Shown: positions 37,302 to 48,759 of the stretch, one piece after another
Position numbering within the stretch: the first letter of the stretch is position 1
Layout of the letters: each line of letters opens with the position of its first letter
Source of the DNA: Neckera pumila
Lineage: Eukaryota; Streptophyta; Bryopsida; Hypnales; Neckeraceae
Length of the DNA: 64,000 nucleotides
Assembly (NCBI GenBank): GCA_963969595.1
Contig: OZ018408.1
Coordinates: 13,947,823-14,011,822 of the forward strand
Direction: 5' to 3'
The notes under the pieces: generated by a model
Told to the model about the DNA's origin: nothing
What the model saw: only the letters and a program-made list of their open reading frames with translations
Database searches by the model: none
Position numbers and translations under genes: made by a program

Positions 37302-37577
37302 AGTAACTACACGTAAATGCATCTAAATGAAATTCACCATAGATTATATTATTATATTGAATTTTGTTTGTGGGATCTTATTGGTAGTCAAAAGATAATT
37401 CTAAATTTTCTTAGAATGCATTTTTAGACATTGTATGAATAAACTATGGCCATTTTCAAAGTATTGAAAATGGTTGTTTCTAAAATTGACCTAAGACTCC
37501 CAAGAATAGAAATACATTTTAGGCAAGAATTTGTAGGAGAAAATTTTAGAAAAGGGTCAAATTTAGATGTTGTCAAA
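37302..37577 (-). mobile_element. roughly 290-bp MITE, copy 1
   Basis: Aligns by eye with the reverse of 41,240-41,532. Shared words include TTATATTGAATTTTGTTTG, TCTTAGAATGCATTTTT and TTTTAGGCAAGAAT. The left end, AGTAACTACACGTAAATGCA, resembles that copy's right end reversed (AGGTAACTGCACCTTAAATC). The right end is decayed and the boundary approximate. Confidence 0.6.
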
Positions 37578-39189
37578 GTAATTATTGTCAAAAATGGTTG
37601 GTAGTACACATTGCGACTTATTTATACAAAAGATAAGGATGAATAGTATTGGTTTAAAAAAACTATATGCTTAGATGCCTATTGTTTTATAAATTAATGA
37701 GTTTACTTGTGACAAAAAAATTGAAGGAATGGGTCAACTTTGTGATTTAGAGGATCCAATTTTACAAAATTAGCAAACACCTCCAAACTTTGAGTTAAGG
37801 ATATGGCACCTAAGGTAGAACAAACGGATCTTATGTAGCAATTCTGTGGTTAAAGCTATGATATCTTCCATTGATGTTTTTATAGCAAGAATATTGTACA
37901 AAGTATAAGCATTTAAACTAAATTGGCTCTACACAAAAAAAATCCAAAAATCCAAGTCCCTCAAAAATAAAAAATAAAAAAACATCTCCACAAGAGCAAC
38001 TTGCATTTAAAACAAGCAAACAAAATATTGTTGCCAAGGCAGGCATTGATACCCAATCCAGTTAGTAGCGATTTAGAAAAATTGAAGTAAATAAACTGGT
38101 TGTCTTTGAGGAAATAAAGCACTATTGCTCGGCTTCCAACCTTGTTCTTTGTTCAATTGTTCACATCAATGCGTGATAGAATTGATTTGAATACTGTTTT
38201 ATTTGATAAGAAACTACAAAAAAATCTTAACACAAGTATCAAAGTGTTCCCCAAGATGATTTTTGAACTTGGACTTTAGGAAGCCCATGGTAGAAAAGTC
38301 TATTTGTTTTTTACACTTTCTAAAATAGTAGTGATGGCAACTTCTGCCAATTTAATGAACTTTGAAGCCTACGTCACACAAGAGCAATCTAGTCAACCTT
38401 TTGCCACAATTTAGTCATTGGATTTTAATGAAGTGGCTTTTTCAGATATAGATTCTAAAGCATTTGACTTCATACTGAGCTTCAACAATGAAGTTTGCAA
38501 CCCTAAGGTCCGTGCGTCAAGCAAGGAGGCAATCTTGACCATCTTCAACTCATCATTAGCACCATGATAGACTAAGTTCTAAATGTCTTTATGTATAAGG
38601 CAAAGCATTTGTCACAATTACTTTGAAGCCAATATTGCCGAAATATGATAGCTAGAGCATTTGTTAGCTCTAAATTTAGAGACCAATGATCAAGTTTGAT
38701 TATGAGAAACTTTGCCACATCTTAGCATTGACTCTTTAAGGAGGTCAAAGCAACTTCAAAGCCACTATTTGATTTAGTTTACTTTTAATAAATGGCAACA
38801 GATCATCCATTGAATATGTGTTGTTACTAATTCTAAAGATCAAGCTCTCACAACCATCATTCAAAGTCAATAAATCATTTTTGCATGATGGTCTATGAGT
38901 TGTCTTCTATGATATCACAAAATTACAAAAAATAGAAATTTTGGAAGCAAGACATTGGATAAGTATACATCATGTACAAATTGGCTTAACAAATCTTTAC
39001 CACATCTATATAACCATCAAAGAATACATTTGATGATTGAGTGAACTTCATCAAAGTGTTTAATTATGTACTCAAACAAAGGCATAACATTCAACAAAAC
39101 AAGCAAGGGCTTTGTATCACAAAGCTATTCAAAGTTATGTTTTGCAGACTCCCTACTAGCTACTAGCTTGGGGGTAAGGGTTGGAGGGT
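37578..39189. other. AT-rich gene-free stretch
   Basis: About 38.3-39.1 kb has slightly coding-like words in broken frames on both strands and may be an old transposon body, but no domain could be named. Confidence 0.4.
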
Positions 39190-39414
39190 TGCTATTATGT
39201 GAGCCTAAGAGCGTGAGCCAATGAACCAGAAGACTATACACCTATGTTATTGGTGACTGTCTATATTGTAGAAACCTTCCATGATTATAGTGTAACTATG
39301 TTATAGATACCTATATTATAGGTATTTATAGCAACTTCAGTGATTGTAAGATATCTACTTATATATATACTAAAGGCTCACATGCTAGCATTTTCATGCT
39401 CACATACTAGCATT
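39190..39414. mobile_element. GCTAGCA-family inverted-repeat element, copy 4
   Basis: GCTATTATGTGAGCCTAAGA at the left mirrors GGCTCACATGCTAGCA and a second TGCTCACATACTAGCA at the right. The interior has TATTATAGGTATTTATA and GATTATAGTGTAACTATGTT as in the copies at 17,822 and 60,500. Confidence 0.6.
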
Positions 39415-40892
39415 GTTGGTAAGAATTGCTTCTTTTACTATTGCGTCCTGACACATCTTGACCACCAATGTCTTATATTCGCTAGAAACGCTCTTCAACG
39501 GCTCTAAAAGATTGATCCACTAAGTCTTCAAATTTTTCAGCATGTGTAAGCCCCAAGTTTCTCAACCAGGAGATGTTTCTCTTAGCTCATAATGAAGTAG
39601 CTATACATTGCTTGATGGAGTGTCTCCCATTTCTCACCCATTGCCAAATTTGAAAGTGGTTCAACCTCAAGATTTGTTTGGTGTGCCATGTAGTGTGCAC
39701 CAATCAGAAAAGAAGCATCATTCTTTTTCAATTTTTGCATCACATTGCTTTAGAGACTTTGAAATACCAAAACTTCATATGCCGCAAAAACACACCAAGT
39801 GAACCTCACTGCTATGACATTCTCAGACAACCCACTACGACAAGATATGCAAGTCGTGATAGCTACAATAGTTTCATTCATTTGCTCTCAAGCAAACAAA
39901 CAAAACCAACAGAATTGAAACCCTTGAAAAACCAAAATTCATAATCAAATATCAGATGCCCTTGGCTCAAGATCCAAAAGAGAAGGCGGAATTGGATCAA
40001 CTCATGCTTCCGTTTCTTCACTCGTTTCTTTCACAACATTATGAAAAAATTGATTTGCAATTGTATCTCCAACTCTTTGTAAGCCTAGGATCACTACAAG
40101 TTCAAAAGTTTAGGATGAGTGGGTTCATTCAAATTTGTTAGAATTACTTGAATGATTAATCACAAGTAAATTTTTCTTAATTTTATGTAGATGAGTAGCC
40201 AAACAAAAATTGAAAGTTGCCAACAACAAAATGTAGCCTTGAGATGGGTAAAAAGTGAATGAACAATGTAGCACACAAGAAAAATCATAATAAAACAAAT
40301 GAAAAGATAAATGTTCTATGCAATGTGTGCAAAAATCAAATGCTTGACACTTCTATATTGCTCATTCTTTGTGGCCCATTTTCAATTAGTGAGGGGTACA
40401 CTTTGAAACCATGTTGCATGGCATTTAAATACAAAAAGATTGCTATGCAGATATATTATAGCCCATCCAAAGAACTGTGCCATGTCATTGTTGTACGACC
40501 TATGAACTAAAATATATAGTGACCTATTAGTTTTCAATTTCAGAATTTATAACTAAATGTCTAGCATTCCAAGAGTTATACAACTTCTTGCGTTCATGGC
40601 GGATTTCAATAATCTCTTTTGTGTGAATTTCATTCTCCTTTCATTGATATAATTCATGGAAAATTCATTGATTGCATGCACTAGCTGACTCGAATTTTGA
40701 TGCACTTGGTTAAGAGTTGCTTCTTGGACCTGTTACCTTAGAGTATTGTCACTCATTCACATGGAAGCTCCTCGGACAAGTGGTCCATCGACAAGTGGAC
40801 AGGTTGGCTAGAAATAAGTGGTCCACCGCAGACCACTGCCCATGGATGGAAGGAACTTGGTCACTCCAAAATTCTCTCTCCAAACACTAGGA
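39415..40892. other. gene-free stretch
   Basis: Short frames near 39,608, 39,956 and 40,259 have no recognisable domain. No repeat recognised. Confidence 0.4.
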
Positions 40893-41143
40893 GAGCATCC
40901 CCGCCATGCGAGTTGACTCGTGCTTGATTTTGTCAATTTGTTGGGAGGTGGGCCACAACATCTCATTTTTTAGATTTTTTTAATCAATTGCCATGTTGGT
41001 TCGCTCTTGGCTCTGCCAAGTCATTTTTCTAATCAATTGACTTGTTTTGGCGTGTTCTTGAGGGTAGGAATGAGTGGACAATGGAAACCACCCCATTTCC
41101 CCAGCCCTGTTTGGGGGAAATGGGGAAATGGTTGGCGATGCTC
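40893..41143. mobile_element. 251-bp MITE with GAGCATC ends
   Basis: Starts GAGCATCCCCGCCATG and ends CAACC-type inverse GGTTGGCGATGCTC; the end is followed by TTA. The terminus GAGCATCNCC is shared with the hairpin element at 47,909. TTA flanks would fit the PIF/Harbinger superfamily, but TTA is seen on one side only here. Confidence 0.5.
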
Positions 41144-41239
41144 TTAGTACATATGAGTTCGTGTTGTCAAGTTCAGTTCAACGCCAGCAGAGGTTCCTTT
41201 GTTGGGGTTGGTAGCAGAAGAGGATCAAGTCATCCAATA

Positions 41240-41532
41240 AGATAACTACACCTAAAATCGCACAGTCCTTAAAAGCACACAACGGATATTCTTGCCTAGA
41301 ATGTACTCCCACTATTCATATGACTCTATGATCGTTTTTGGGTACACCTATTCTCAACACTTTGGAATTTTGTAGTTTATTCACACGGTCTCCAAAAAAT
41401 GCATTCTAAGAGAATCTAGAATCCCCTTTCGACAACCAATGGGACCCCACAAAAAAAAATTCAATATAATAGTAAAACCCATGCTGAATCAGGCCGAATT
41501 GCTTAACTGTGCGATTTAAGGTGCAGTTACCT
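41240..41532 (+). mobile_element. roughly 290-bp MITE, copy 2
   Basis: Left AGATAACTACACCTAAAATC and right (reversed) AGGTAACTGCACCTTAAATC form a terminal inverted repeat of about 28 bp that continues with GCACAGT on both arms. Noncoding. A diverged copy lies inverted at 37,302-37,577. Superfamily unknown. Confidence 0.7.
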
Positions 41533-41855
41533 TAGGTCAAGTGATGGAACAAAACAAATAGAACGACACTGAAGATCAGTAGAGAGAGAATCCATTGACC
41601 CGGTTTCTGGAGGTTGTCTACTCATTGTACAGTACAGTTAGTACTGGCAATCCAATGCCAGACTTCTATCTCATCTCCGGCCTGCCAAGTTTGACCAGAA
41701 GAACCGAATGAATTCTACGTTAATATCCTGTCTAATTCTCATGTCCCTTCTACAATGCTGTACAGTACTGTAGACTCCGGTACATTCCTTCCCCAAGTGA
41801 GCTTCCACAATCCACATTTGCCAAATCTCTCATAGGAAGGGGGGTAATATTTTTA

Positions 41856-42712
41856 GTAATATTTTTTGGGATTTGTGAGGTTGTGTATTTTTGCGAGATC
41901 TCTGCGAATATATACTTTTTATTTTAATTGATGCCTGGGAGCAAAAGTTATGGCACAATAAGTAAAATTAGAATTTTGCGGGCAACAGAAAAAAAATCAC
42001 AAAAAGTCAAAATAATTTTTTTCAAATTTTTTCCTCAAAGATTATATTTTTGTCTACATGTGAAGCTTTGTTTCATTCAATTTGGACTAATAATGAGAAA
42101 GTTGTGGACAATCTTAGTTTTCCGGGCAATCTAAGCATCTTCTTGAAAAAATAAGTTGTAGAATTCATTTTTGAATGCAATTTTTCAAATTTTTCAATTT
42201 TTTTTGTTAGACAGGGTTAGATTTTCTTGCTAGAACAATCTCACCGTTGAGATTATTGTGATTCAATTCCATCTAAAAGCTGTTAACAATTTAGTTTTTT
42301 CTTCAATCTTGTACCCACCTCTACTTAACAATTTTTTAATGAGTGAAAATTAAGTGCTTTTTTTCCTAAATTTTTTTGGTAGATTCTCAACTCAACTACT
42401 TAACATAAATAAGTAGAAAATCGAAGTCAGTAGTGCAAAAAATTTGAACTAAAAAGATTCAAAGCCAAAAAATCTAGTCAAGCAAGGTGGAAAAAAGCTT
42501 GTTTTCTTCACTTTAAATGCATATATCTTGCAATCTACGTGGTCAAAGTTTCTGAAATTTCTTCCACATATTTATATACTAGTCAAGTATAAGATCTTAC
42601 AATTGGATATGCAAAAAATAATAATTTTTTAAACTCTTTTCTCTTTGCAATAGAAATGACAGTTTTGAATGGTTTTTGGTAGGAAAATCACCTTGGTCCT
42701 TTAGGGGTTAAT
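41856..42712 (+). mobile_element. piggyBac-like element, copy F (left end missing)
   Basis: Enters the family at TAATATTTTTTGGGATTTG, roughly 75 bp inside the normal left end, and runs to a perfect right terminus, GGTCCTTTAGGGGTTAA. Closely similar to copy A throughout (for example CTACATGTGAAGCTTTGTTT, GCATCTTCTTGAAAAAATAA). The missing left part holds the terminus and the hairpin. Confidence 0.75.
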
Positions 42713-43762
42713 TGATCACGAAGACGTGCATTAATTGAGGCTTGCGGCGTGCCTGGGCCAATGATAGGGGAGTACCGGCATCTAGTTACGAGCTAGCCGA
42801 AATTTTTTGAAGTTTTCCGAATGACATAGAAATGTTTAGGATGAGGTTCCGAAGAAAAAAAAATATTGTAGGAAATGGGACCGGGTAGAAAAATAAAACC
42901 TCGGCATTTGGGTAGGCCACTATAAAAATATGTAGGAAAATTTCCGATGGAAAACCCTTTTTCCCGGCGGGTAGCCGACCGGGCACACACATTCTAGGAA
43001 ATATTAGTTAGTATATAAAAAAAAATATTGTAGTAGTGTTAGTATACTAACTACTAAATATTAACTAATAAAAACTAAATACATATGCTTTGTGGAAAGC
43101 ATCTGACTTCATCTCTTGGCCACCAGTGACCAGTCCATTCGTGTATTAATTTACCACAGTAACCACACTAAATGACTAAAATCACTAAATGAAGGCAGGA
43201 GATTACCGTTTAAGAGACGCCCTGCAAGCCGTCGATCGGTCGATGTGGGGTCTTCACCGTCGATGCTGGGCGGCTCATCGCGCTAATCGGAGCCGTCCAT
43301 TTGCCGCGATGGGACTTCGAGGGCCACTCTCCGCCTTGTCGCCGTCGTCTCTCTGCTTGTCAATCACGTTGAGCGGCTGAGTTTGCGCTTTGGGGGGTTT
43401 TGGGTTTTGCAAAATTTCTTCATTCCCTGTAGTTCTGATTCTGGAGTTTGCAAATTGCGCCGGACTTGTGAGCTTTGCGCCTCGATTCTGTTGGTTTCAT
43501 TTTCGCGTGACTGCGTGAGCAATTGAGCATCACCAAATTCTAGCAAGGGCTTTGGATTTCGCGTGGTTGCATTAGAATTGTGTTACTTTGGTCAATTGGT
43601 GGTGTGGTTCCGACTTCCGACTTCCGACATTGGAGCTTGCGAAATCAAAGCTTGGGGTTTCGCTGCGGAGTGCGGAGTGCGGACTGCGGACTGCGGACGC
43701 GCTTGAATGCTTGATCAGCGCTGCTGTTTTTGGACGTGTTTGATCGGAGCCTCGGAGGAATC
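42713..43762 (+). promoter_or_regulatory. upstream region of the hAT-family gene
   Basis: AT-rich until about 43,150, then GC-rich up to the gene. Short direct repeats are packed close to the start: TTCCGAC three times near 43,611-43,629 and GCGGAGT/GCGGACT about five times near 43,664-43,698. A start of transcription cannot be fixed. Confidence 0.4.
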
Positions 43763-46038
43763 ATGGCGAAGAGACAAAGGTCGATTCGCGACTTGTGCTA
43801 CGCAAAGTCCCGCGAGGTTGATGTCGTGGACCTCAGCTCCGGTAGCGATAACTCCAAATCGGTTGAGTCTCCTTCTTGCGGTATGGATCCCCCCCCCCCC
43901 CCCCTTCTCAGTCAGACATTGCACGAGCTTTGTGGAAAGAAACGTGGGCTGTTCAATTTCCGTGGCTGGAGTTCTGTGCTTCTTTGGGCAAAATTTTTTG
44001 CAAGATCTGCAGGGATAAGGGGGGCCGCTCTATGTACGCTAAGGACGGCTCTAAAAACCTCAAAGTCAGTGCCTTCCTGGATCATGCTCGATCCAATGAG
44101 CACAGGCGTCTTTCTTGGGCTTCAAGCACCGGTGAGAAGACGCTGGAGAAGGCGATCCACACTTCGCAGCGCACCTGTGATGAGGCATTGCGAAGTCTGC
44201 TGCAAGCCGCGTACTTCATAGGGAAGCAGTGCCTCCCTTACGCTAAGTTTCCCCCTTTGTGCAAGTTGTTGTTGGCTGTCAATGCTCCTATTACAGCTTC
44301 AATGTACCAAGACGACAAAGCTTGCGGTGACCTTATAATGTGCATTTCTGTAGTTATTCAAAAGAAAATTATTTGTAGGGTCCGGAATTCTCCTTTCTTT
44401 GGCATCATGGTGGACGAGTCCACTGACATAAGCGTCACTGGACACCTTGTAGTCTTTGCCAAGATTGTGGAGGAGGGGTTGCCCGTAACTCTCTTCATGG
44501 GCTTGCTGCACATTGCAGGGGGAAAAAAAGACTCCGCTGTCATTTACGATGCTGTGCTCTCTCACTTGCGGAAGTGGAACTTGGACTTGCGCAGATTCGT
44601 GGCGTTCGGGAGTGACGGGGCCAGCACCATGGTCGGCTCACAAACAGGGGTGGCAACACGACTCCGTAATCAGGTGAATCCGTTCCTTCTTGCGTGCCAT
44701 TGCGTTGCTCACCGCACTAACTTGGCAGCCTTGGATGCCGCAAAGGCACCTGACTGCAAGTCGATTTCAGGTGAGGTGGATTCCATTTTGAATTCAGTTG
44801 CCTCTTTTTTCAACACATCCAGCAAGAGGAAACACTCTCTCACAGCTTTGCAAGAGGAATTCTGTGATGCTAAGAAGTGTATGAAGCGTTACCACAAGAT
44901 TCGCTGGCTCAGCAGATGGCAGGCCGTGACTTCGCTTTGTGATTCCTTGGAGTCTGTCTTGGTATTCCTCCGAGATGCTGCAGGTAAGGACATAGGTAAG
45001 GCTCGTTCCCTTGTGCAGAAGTTAGGGCAATTCAAATTTATTTACATTTTGCATTTCTTGGCTGATATTTTGCACTCTTTGGCCATGCTTTCCAAAATTT
45101 TCCAAATAAAGTTTGTGGATGTTACAACAGTTGGTAGTATAGTCCGGACTGAAATTGCACAAATACGTATGATGTTCATTGTGGAAACTTGTGATCTCAA
45201 TGCGTCTACGTTTAATGAGGACACGGGCTATCATATTTTGCCTAACTACGGTCCACATGGGGGCCACCTGCGACGTCTGCAGTCTGAGGTAAGAGGTAAG
45301 TTCTTTCACACATTTGAAATGGACAGGTCTAGGCTGGGCGCAGATCTAGAAGAGGCTTTGTCATTTCAGAAAGCTTTTGCTCAGGCTGTTTGCAATGGGT
45401 TGGATGCACGGTTCAATGATAATGATCTCATTTCTTGCTTCAAAATCTTGAACCCTTCTAACATGCCTTCCAAGCAAGTGGGTCTGCAGAACTGGTGCGT
45501 GAAAGAATTAGAGACTCTGCTGGCCCACTACGGAGTGGACCGCTCTCACGGTGGTTTCTCTCTCCCTCCTCTTTTGAATGTTGTAGCATGCAAACGGGAA
45601 TTCTTGGCATTTAAGTTGCAATGCACCACGGAATGGGTTGATAAAAATTTCAGGGACCTCTGGGGTATGATTACCTGGAACCATGCATTGCAAACCCGGT
45701 ACCCTAACCTCTTAATACTTTCAAAATTGGCTCGTGTGCAATGTGTATCCACTGCAACATGTGAACGTGCTTTCAGCGTGCAGAATTTGATTAAAACTAA
45801 GATTAGAAACAGGTTGGGCAGTGCAAATTTGGAGGCCATGCTGCGGATTGCATTAGAGGGACCAGATGAGGGAATTGATGATATTCTTTGTGATGCTGCT
45901 CTTCTTTGGAAGAATGATAGTAAGTACAGGTTTTTGTATGCTAACCCTTCTTTGTATTTGCATGTTTCAAATGGTCCTAGTGCAAGTAATGCATCTTGCA
46001 CGTCTGGGCCACTTGAAAATTCTGTTGATGTCTCTTGA
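43763..46038 (+). CDS. BED-finger / hAT-transposase-family protein, frame broken at poly-C
   Basis: From about 43,905 to the stop at 46,036 one frame is open for over 700 codons. It begins with a BED-type zinc finger (FCKICRDK .. DHARSNEH). It then shows the hAT catalytic-region words VDESTDIS and FGSDGASTMVG, CHCVAHRTNLA, and the C-terminal dimerisation block CVSTATCERAFS..KIRNRL. The first ATG with a plausible start (43,763, MAKRQRSIRDLCYAKS) lies in another frame. The two frames meet in a run of 16 C at 43,889-43,904, where one more C would join them. Either the run is miscounted or unstable, or translation starts later, or the gene is newly dead. The long intact frame with GC-rich upstream DNA and no terminal inverted repeats suggests a domesticated or recently active hAT-like gene. 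Host role unknown. Confidence 0.75.
43889..43904 (+). repeat. run of 16 C inside the hAT-family gene
   Basis: Sits between the N-terminal frame and the main frame and encodes prolines in both. Homopolymers of this length slip in replication and are miscounted in sequencing, so the apparent frame break may not be real. Confidence 0.9.
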
Positions 46039-46062
46039 TTTATGATACTAACTCTACTAACC

Positions 46063-46116
46063 AGCCTTCGGAAAATGCTTGGACCCTTGTTTGGATCCTT
46101 GCATTTTCTGAAGGCT
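46063..46116 (+). other. inverted repeat just after the hAT-family gene
   Basis: AGCCTTCGGAAAATGCTTGGA at 46,063-46,083 pairs with TCCTTGCATTTTCTGAAGGCT at 46,096-46,116 with two mismatches and a 12-base loop. It starts 25 bases after the stop, so it probably lies in the 3' untranslated region. It could be an RNA hairpin or a leftover transposon subterminal repeat. Confidence 0.6.
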
Positions 46117-46119
46117 ACA

Positions 46120-46171
46120 TCCTTGGCCCTAGGATGGTAGGGGCTTGGCCAGGTTCAAATCCTGCCAAGGA
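46120..46171 (+). other. tRNA-like fragment lacking an anticodon arm
   Basis: TCCTTGG at the start pairs fully with CCAAGGA at the end. CCCTA..TAGGG could form a D arm, and CAGGTTCAAATCCTG matches the T arm and the B-box consensus. The length is only 52 bases and no anticodon arm fits, so it is not a working tRNA. It may be a tRNA-derived SINE relic or chance. Confidence 0.3.
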
Positions 46172-46197
46172 TATTCAAAGCTAAAAAAATTCAGAAA

Positions 46198-46410
46198 CTA
46201 AAGAATGATAAAAAAAAATGGGGAAAGTAAAGAATGAAAAAAAAAATGGGGAAAGTAAAGAATGATAAAAAAAAATGGGGAAAGTAAAGAATGATAAAAA
46301 AAAATGGGGAAAGTAAAGAATGAAAAAAAAAAATGGGGAAAGTAAAGAATGATAAAAAAAAATGAAGAAAGTAAAGAATGATAAAAAAAAATGGGGAAAG
46401 TAAAAAATGC
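46198..46410. repeat. 29-bp A-rich tandem repeat
   Basis: About seven units of TAAAGAATGATAAAAAAAAA-TGGGGAAAG, with 28-29 bp period and small length changes in the A run. All three - strand frames stay open through it for that reason; they are not genes. Confidence 0.9.
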
Positions 46411-47507
46411 CCCCCAAAATGAAGAAAAAAGTAAAACCGGTTCCATTTCTCAAAGTCAGGAAAACTGACTAATTGAAAAAACAAAATCCGGATATTTGAC
46501 TAATTGAAAAAGCAATGAAAGGATTTCAGCCGATGAAATTCTCAGAGTTTAGTTTGGCTTCCGGGTGAATTTTGGAATTTCCGAGCTACCCTACAGAAAC
46601 TAGGAAATCCACCGATTTTGCCACAGAACTTCCCGGACCCTGGCCTGGGCTGATTGAGGAGCGAGGTTGGTTAACTCCTACGGGACTGGGGTACAGTACG
46701 TACGTTTCACCAATGATTTCTCAAAAGCTGCCCGTTTTCAGAGCATCGAGAAAACCAACGGAACTGTTCAAACTGAAATGTAAGTTACTAGACCACCAAG
46801 CTTATTATTAAATGAACTCTCTGATCATCAAACCAGAAACCGAGCAACATACTTCGTCCCTTTTTTGTTTTGTTTTGTTTTTTAAACAAATGAAACAAAA
46901 TTTCATTGCAAAGGAAATAAAATACAAGGCAAGTGGCCTGGCAGGGACAATGCAACCAGAATACTTCATCTGTTTGAATAACAGTTGTCAGCCCGGGATA
47001 ATTGCATTTGACAATCGTTGCAGTTGCCCTTGGCAGCCAGCCAGCTAGATTGCTAGAATGTCATACAGAATGTTGCACACAAACAGTAACTTAGGTCTTG
47101 TGGAATTCATGAAGAAAAAGCCTTACTCTTACCCCTAAAGTGCTTGGACGTCCATCATAATTTGTGGAGATACTTTATCAAGTTGTTGTCCTATCTAATG
47201 GTTGATTTGGTGAACTAGAGTACATATTTTTCTAAAAATTACAAAAGTGGAAGTGTGTCAAGTAGTTGACCAAACCAAAATTTCATTGACTCTAGTTCAA
47301 AATTAAATTTGCAAAAATACGGTCATAGAGAACCTCATTTCAAATCCACTCCAACAAATTTTACTCAAGAAATGATAAATATTTTGCTTCTAATTAAATT
47401 TAGAAGGACTTTTGAAGCAAGAATTTATAAAAAAATATTGATGATAGCATCAGTGAATTTAAGTGAATCTGACTGTACATATGGAACCTAAAACTCAAAA
47501 CTTACAA

Positions 47508-47567
<60 letters not shown>

Positions 47568-47908
47568 TTCCAAAATGTTCTTCTAAACAGCAATTCATAA
47601 TGTTTTTTTTTCTCAAACCGTCAATTCTGGAGAAGATTCTAGACGTTTAGGGGTTGCACTTGGTGCAGTCTGTCCTGTAGCTATGGCTGTCGGTATTTGA
47701 TTCTAACACGCAATTCATGCCCCTTCTTTTCAACCCAGGCCACCACTCTACTGCACCAAGAGCATTTGTGTCCATGCGTGAAGGTAGAGTGCTGCAGGAG
47801 AGTTGCAGGAATGCAAGTTTCTGTGAAAGTGATGGGGTACCGAAAGTCGAGGCAATTTGGATCGACTTCATTGCATCAGCCCACATTCGCAGCAAGGAGA
47901 ATATCTTA
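46411..47908. other. gene-free stretch with TA microsatellite
   Basis: A TA run of about 26 units lies at 47,512-47,564. Between about 47,130 and 47,655, words ACCCCTAAAGTGC and GACGTTTAGGGGT face each other but the match is short. 47.65-47.9 kb is more GC-rich with open frames on both strands and no recognisable domain. Confidence 0.45.
47512..47564. repeat. TA dinucleotide microsatellite
   Basis: About 26 uninterrupted TA units. Confidence 0.95.
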
Positions 47909-48038
47909 GAGCATCGCCACTCCAACACGGGGAATCAACACTTCAAATGGTCCGAACCATTGATCTTAGAAGACCTTAGAAGATCAATGGTTCAGACCAT
48001 TTGAAGTGTTGATTCCCCGTGTTGGAGTGGGGCTGCTC
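47909..48038. mobile_element. 130-bp foldback MITE (near-perfect hairpin)
   Basis: The two halves are almost exact reverse complements: arms of about 58 bp (GAGCATCGCCACTCCAACAC.. / ..GTGTTGGAGTGGGGCTGCTC) around a loop of about 14 bases. TTA occurs on both sides (47,906-47,908 and 48,039-48,041), a 3-bp duplication typical of PIF/Harbinger-type MITEs. It has no coding capacity. If transcribed it would form a long hairpin RNA. It lies about 1.85 kb before the MLO start codon. Confidence 0.8.
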
Positions 48039-48041
48039 TTA

Positions 48042-48759
48042 AGCTTCAAAGGGACAACGTGGTCTTTAAAAACTGAACCTTTGGAGAAAAAAGTAGTCTC
48101 AGGATAAAATTGAGGCACCAATAGTCGATCATTTTAGTAATTTTGGAGCAGATTATGTGCTGCATCAGGTGGTAGAAAATTTTCCCATGTAGGTAGGTAG
48201 GAAATATTGGAATAGTAAAAACTTTCAGAATTTTATTTCTAAAATTGAAATTACTAGGAATTTTGGAAGCCACAAAAGTACTCTTGAGCAGTAGCCAATT
48301 TTTAGACTCTTCCAATTCCGATCATTGAAAACCCTACTATCTAGTTCACTACTTCCTACTTTCTTGCTCACTACTTTGGGACATGTGTCATAACCTTATT
48401 AGTCCCAATGTTGAAAAGGACCAAAAAACACACATTCTAAGCTTCAATTGGAAATCTATTCCAACCTTGCTTGGAAATATTGCACCTCTACATGTTTGGT
48501 ATTGAGCGTGGTTGACAATTGTTACTTCAACCTTAACTTACTTCAATTCCTTCCGATTTCAATGCTCCATCTTTTTGTCGATTATTTTAAGCCATTTCAA
48601 GGTTAAGATATACCTTTTTGGTGTGAATAATTTATCCATAAGGCAAAACCAATCATATACTACTATGGTCTCGTCAATAGTACCAAGCCAATATTACTAC
48701 AACATTACAATACAAAAGAAAAATTAAATCAATCTTAATGACATCCTCTAGTGCACAAA
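48042..48759. other. AT-rich spacer
   Basis: Nothing recognisable. Confidence 0.4.

Noticed and set aside
46181..46484. Three open - frames of 80-97 codons rich in Phe, Ser and Leu
   Set aside because: By-products of the 29-bp A-rich tandem repeat.
47130..47656. Facing ACCCCTAAAGTGC and GACGTTTAGGGGT words as a small TTAA-family copy
   Set aside because: Match is short, no TTAA at the boundaries and the interior does not resemble the family.
47717..48004. 95-codon + frame
   Set aside because: Runs into the foldback MITE, has an equally long frame on the other strand, and shows no domain.
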